Assembly: GCA_937926105.1 (NCBI GenBank)
Contig: CALANS010000088.1
Span: 34,528-98,527, forward strand
Length of the DNA stretch: 64,000 nucleotides
Reading direction: 5' to 3'
From: an uncultured Actinomycetes bacterium
GTDB lineage: Bacteria > Actinomycetota > Actinomycetes > Mycobacteriales > Nakamurellaceae
Position 1 is the first letter of the stretch. Each line of letters starts with the position of its first letter. Below are positions 62,224 through 64,000 of this stretch, in pieces. The notes under the pieces are model-generated. The model made no database searches. It saw nothing but the letters and a program-made list of their open reading frames with translations, and was not told the DNA's origin. The translations under genes were made by a program, and so were the position numbers.

Positions 62224-63497
62224 GCCGACCACCGCGTCACGTCCGGGACCCGCGCCGTCCGTGCGGCCTGCAGGCACTGCGCCAGGGAGCCGAGCGCCAC
62301 CGCGGCCTGGATGCACACCGGCGCGTAGAAGGCCCATTTCGCGGAGTCGGTCATCACGGCGGTGTCCCGCCGATGCAGGATGCCCGGGAAGTAGGTGCAC
62401 CGGTCGGAGACGAATCGGCCCCCGCGTCGCCGAATCGTCTCGGCCCAGCCTCGCTGCTCGGCCTGATCCAGCACGTGCCGGCTGGTGGCCACATACAGAT
62501 CCACCTCCGGGTGCAGCGGCGCCCGCTCAATCAACTCGGCCACCAGCCCGATCTCGCGCAACGACAGATGTGGCGCGCCCAGACAGACAGTCGTGACCGG
62601 CGCGCCGGGCGGGACAGCGTCGATGGCATCACGGGCGCGCTGCAGATCGGTGGCACCGAGATCGACGGTGGTCACGGGCTTTCGGCCATCGAGCGCATGC
62701 TCGAGGTCCGGCGCCTCCGGAGTGATTCCGATCAGGTGGTACAGCGGAACGGCCCCCGAGGCGGCGGCAGCCGCGCCGAAGGCCTTGATCCGGTCCTCAC
62801 CGGGATCGGGTGCCAGGCCGTCCACGGCGATCACCTGGTCGCCCGCCAGCTCACCGACCAGGTGGCCCAGCACCGGGTAGAACAGCTCGTCGTCCTGCAG
62901 CCGGCGGGCGGCGGCGTCCAGCCGGATCAGCACGCTGGCCGTGCGATTCTCGGTGACGTGCAGGCCGGTTTCGGGCACTCGCCCCGTTAAGGCGGCGCAT
63001 GCTGTGATCACGTTGCCGTAGCGGTTGGTGCGGGCGCCGAACACCGAGTTGACGAACGACACTGCGTTGGACTCGCCCCAGGCCACGTGCTCGCCGAAGC
63101 GTAGCCGGCCGGCAGGTTCCTGGAACGGGGCACAGGTGAAGGTGGGTCGGGCCCCCATATCGGTGTACAGCTGCATGATCTCGCGCGCCGCGGCGAGCTC
63201 GGACGCATTGCCGTGGTTGAGCTCGGGATGTACCAAGTCAGCACTGCCCACGTTCAGCGTGGTCGGAATACGCACGCGGGCGCCGAGTTCGGTGAGTCTG
63301 CGAGCGAAATCGACGGGCACCTGACCGGCACCGTAGAGCAGGCATTCGACCACGTGTGCCGACGAGACGTCGATCAGGCGCGGCGCGTTAACCGCCTCGG
63401 CGGCCTCGATGATCAGCCGGATGGCCAATTGCGCCGCCGGGCCGTGCTCGCCCCGGAGCATCGCGGTGTCCTGGGCAGAGGTGATCACCGCGGGCAT
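62220..63497 (-). CDS. Aconitase X catalytic (large) subunit
   Basis: 425 residues from the ATG at 63497; no strong ribosome site precedes it. AcnX (DUF521) motifs: VSSAHVVECLLYGAG, TLNVGSADLVHPELNHG, TCAPFQEPAGRLRFGEHVAWGESNAVSFVNSVFGARTNR in parts, and near the end SDRCTYFP, TDSAKWAFYAP with cysteines likely to bind an Fe-S cluster. Known AcnX enzymes dehydrate cis-3-hydroxy-L-proline (bacteria) or mevalonate 5-phosphate (archaea). Which type this one belongs to cannot be told by eye. It is the first structural gene below a SAM-IV riboswitch. Confidence 0.87.
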   Translation of the reverse strand: MPAVITSAQDTAMLRGEHGPAAQLAIRLIIEAAEAVNAPRLIDVSSAHVVECLLYGAGQVPVDFARRLTELGARVRIPTTLNVGSADLVHPELNHGNASELAAAREIMQLYTDMGARPTFTCAPFQEPAGRLRFGEHVAWGESNAVSFVNSVFGARTNRYGNVITACAALTGRVPETGLHVTENRTASVLIRLDAAARRLQDDELFYPVLGHLVGELAGDQVIAVDGLAPDPGEDRIKAFGAAAAASGAVPLYHLIGITPEAPDLEHALDGRKPVTTVDLGATDLQRARDAIDAVPPGAPVTTVCLGAPHLSLREIGLVAELIERAPLHPEVDLYVATSRHVLDQAEQRGWAETIRRRGGRFVSDRCTYFPGILHRRDTAVMTDSAKWAFYAPVCIQAAVALGSLAQCLQAARTARVPDVTRWSA

Positions 63498-63664
63498 CCG
63501 GTGTGGTGTCGATGGTGGGTGGGCATGGCAGATCCTTTCCGGGAGCCAGGCTGGTCGCCACGACGGGCGGCGAACCCGAGTGCGGACGCGTCGCAACGAT
63601 TGGCGGGGGTGTGGGTTCGTGCGGATCGCCGGCCGTCGGGCTTCAGCCCGCGCGGTAGGCGTTG
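63498..63664 (-). other. Leader segment between the riboswitch ORFs and aconitase X
   Basis: About 170 bases of transcribed leader. An ATG at about 63524, shortly after GGAAAGGA, opens a 13-codon frame that ends just inside the aconitase X start, which could couple translation. A GCGGGCTGAAGCCCG hairpin (near 63640-63655) is present. No clear terminator with T run. Confidence 0.35.
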
Positions 63665-63723
63665 TTACGCAACGTGAATGTGTCTGACCGGTCGGCTGGG
63701 AGCGCCGATCGGCCGAGTGCGGC

Positions 63724-63753
63724 TCAGCGGCCGGTACAGGATGTAGCGCACAT
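63724..63753 (-). CDS. Nine-codon leader ORF with two cysteines
   Basis: AAGGAG (63766-63761) stands 7 bases before an ATG at 63753 that encodes Met-Cys-Ala-Thr-Ser-Cys-Thr-Gly-Arg and stops at 63724. It starts directly after the SAM-IV aptamer, so this is the ribosome site the riboswitch would open or hide. A second frame from the GTG at 63751 (28 codons, to 63665) uses the same ribosome site. Cysteine-bearing leader peptides are known in front of actinobacterial sulfur genes. Which frame is translated is unclear. Confidence 0.45.
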   Translation of the reverse strand: MCATSCTGR

Positions 63754-63786
63754 GGTGGGACTCCTTGTGGTGGGGCCCGCACCGCG

Positions 63787-63904
63787 GACCCGCGCTTGCC
63801 GCCGCGCCGGTTGGCACTGCGGCCCGGTCTTCACCCGGAGCACCCCACCGCGAGTGGAGGGTTGCTGTCCAGCGAGCCGGGGCTTGGCGCTGGAACTCCT
63901 GACC
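63787..63904 (-). ncRNA. SAM-IV riboswitch
   Basis: On the minus strand the segment opens with GGTCA (63904), continues with CCAGCGCCAAGCCCCGGCT and GCAACCCTCCA, then GCGGTGGGGTGC and CCGGGTGAAGACC, and closes with GCGGCAAGCGCGGGTC (63787). These blocks, their order and the 118-base length agree with the SAM-IV class: P1 is GGTC/GACC (63904-63901 and 63829-63826), and the last block forms the outer pseudoknot part. It senses S-adenosylmethionine and normally lowers expression of sulfur or methionine genes. Here it precedes the aconitase X operon. Confidence 0.92.
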
Positions 63905-63912
63905 TGGCGAGG

Positions 63913-63941
63913 AGGCTAGCACGCACGGTGATCACGGTCCA
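63913..63941 (-). promoter_or_regulatory. Candidate promoter of the riboswitch operon
   Basis: On the minus strand TGGACC (63941-63936) and TAGCCT (63918-63913), 17 bases apart, make a weak but well-spaced promoter. A start about 7 bases on, near 63906, would fall right before the aptamer. Two copies of GTTGACTCATC on the plus strand (63950-63960 and 63985-63995) lie just upstream and may bind a regulator. Confidence 0.45.
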
Positions 63942-64000
63942 GATCGCGCGTTGACTCATCGAAAATGCCCGCGTGGCGCGTGTCGTTGACTCATCCAGAA

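Overview
The window reads as a high-GC actinobacterium. GTG starts are common, and genes often overlap by 4 bases (ATGA/GTGA). Core gene orders such as pncB-clpS-DUF2017, rhomboid-rph-rdgB and bcp-DUF3618-L,D-transpeptidase match those of Mycobacteriales, Nakamurellales and Frankiales. The SAM-IV riboswitch at the right end is also an actinobacterial RNA class. The genus cannot be fixed from this sequence alone.

Region A (1-23.1 kb) is an accessory region rich in predicted anti-phage genes. After several unrecognised genes comes a GHKL ATPase with a PD-(D/E)XK-like C-terminus (minus strand). Facing it are a small unknown protein and an XRE/ImmA-IrrE regulator-protease. Next is one tightly overlapped plus-strand operon: hsdM, a small HEPN-like protein, hsdS (with a 12-base tandem repeat in its spacer), hsdR, a DUF6414-like protein, a Clp-like AAA+ ATPase, and an OLD nuclease/UvrD helicase pair of the Gabija type. 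An AlbA_2 (Schlafen-like) protein and a recombinase-type HTH protein close the region at a strong hairpin.

Region B (23.3-36.2 kb) is core: ctaD, serB, a PTH2-family protein, pncB-pncA, clpS, DUF2017, rhomboid protease, rph, rdgB, a membrane protein, a cation diffusion facilitator with its ArsR regulator, and a DUF1232 protein.

Region C (36.2-55.6 kb) is visibly more AT-rich and looks acquired. It carries xanthine dehydrogenase-type genes xdhABC, an IclR regulator, and a pyrD-pyrK-PRTase-M20-pyrC operon best read as orotate catabolism running toward aspartate. It also has an NMT1/SsuA-type ABC transporter and a split ThDP decarboxylase. Two near-identical 17-bp palindromes lie at the two divergent promoters, suggesting one regulator. 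The region ends at a frameshifted tyrosine integrase remnant next to a tRNA with an unusual class I shape and a leucine (UAG) anticodon.

Region D (55.6-64 kb) is again GC-rich: bcp, a DUF3618 protein, an L,D-transpeptidase, and a minus-strand run of aconitase X large and small subunits, CapA-like protein, MFS transporter and phospholipase A2-like protein. That run lies downstream of a SAM-IV riboswitch and a small cysteine-containing leader ORF. SAM control of an aconitase X operon is one of the most unusual things here.
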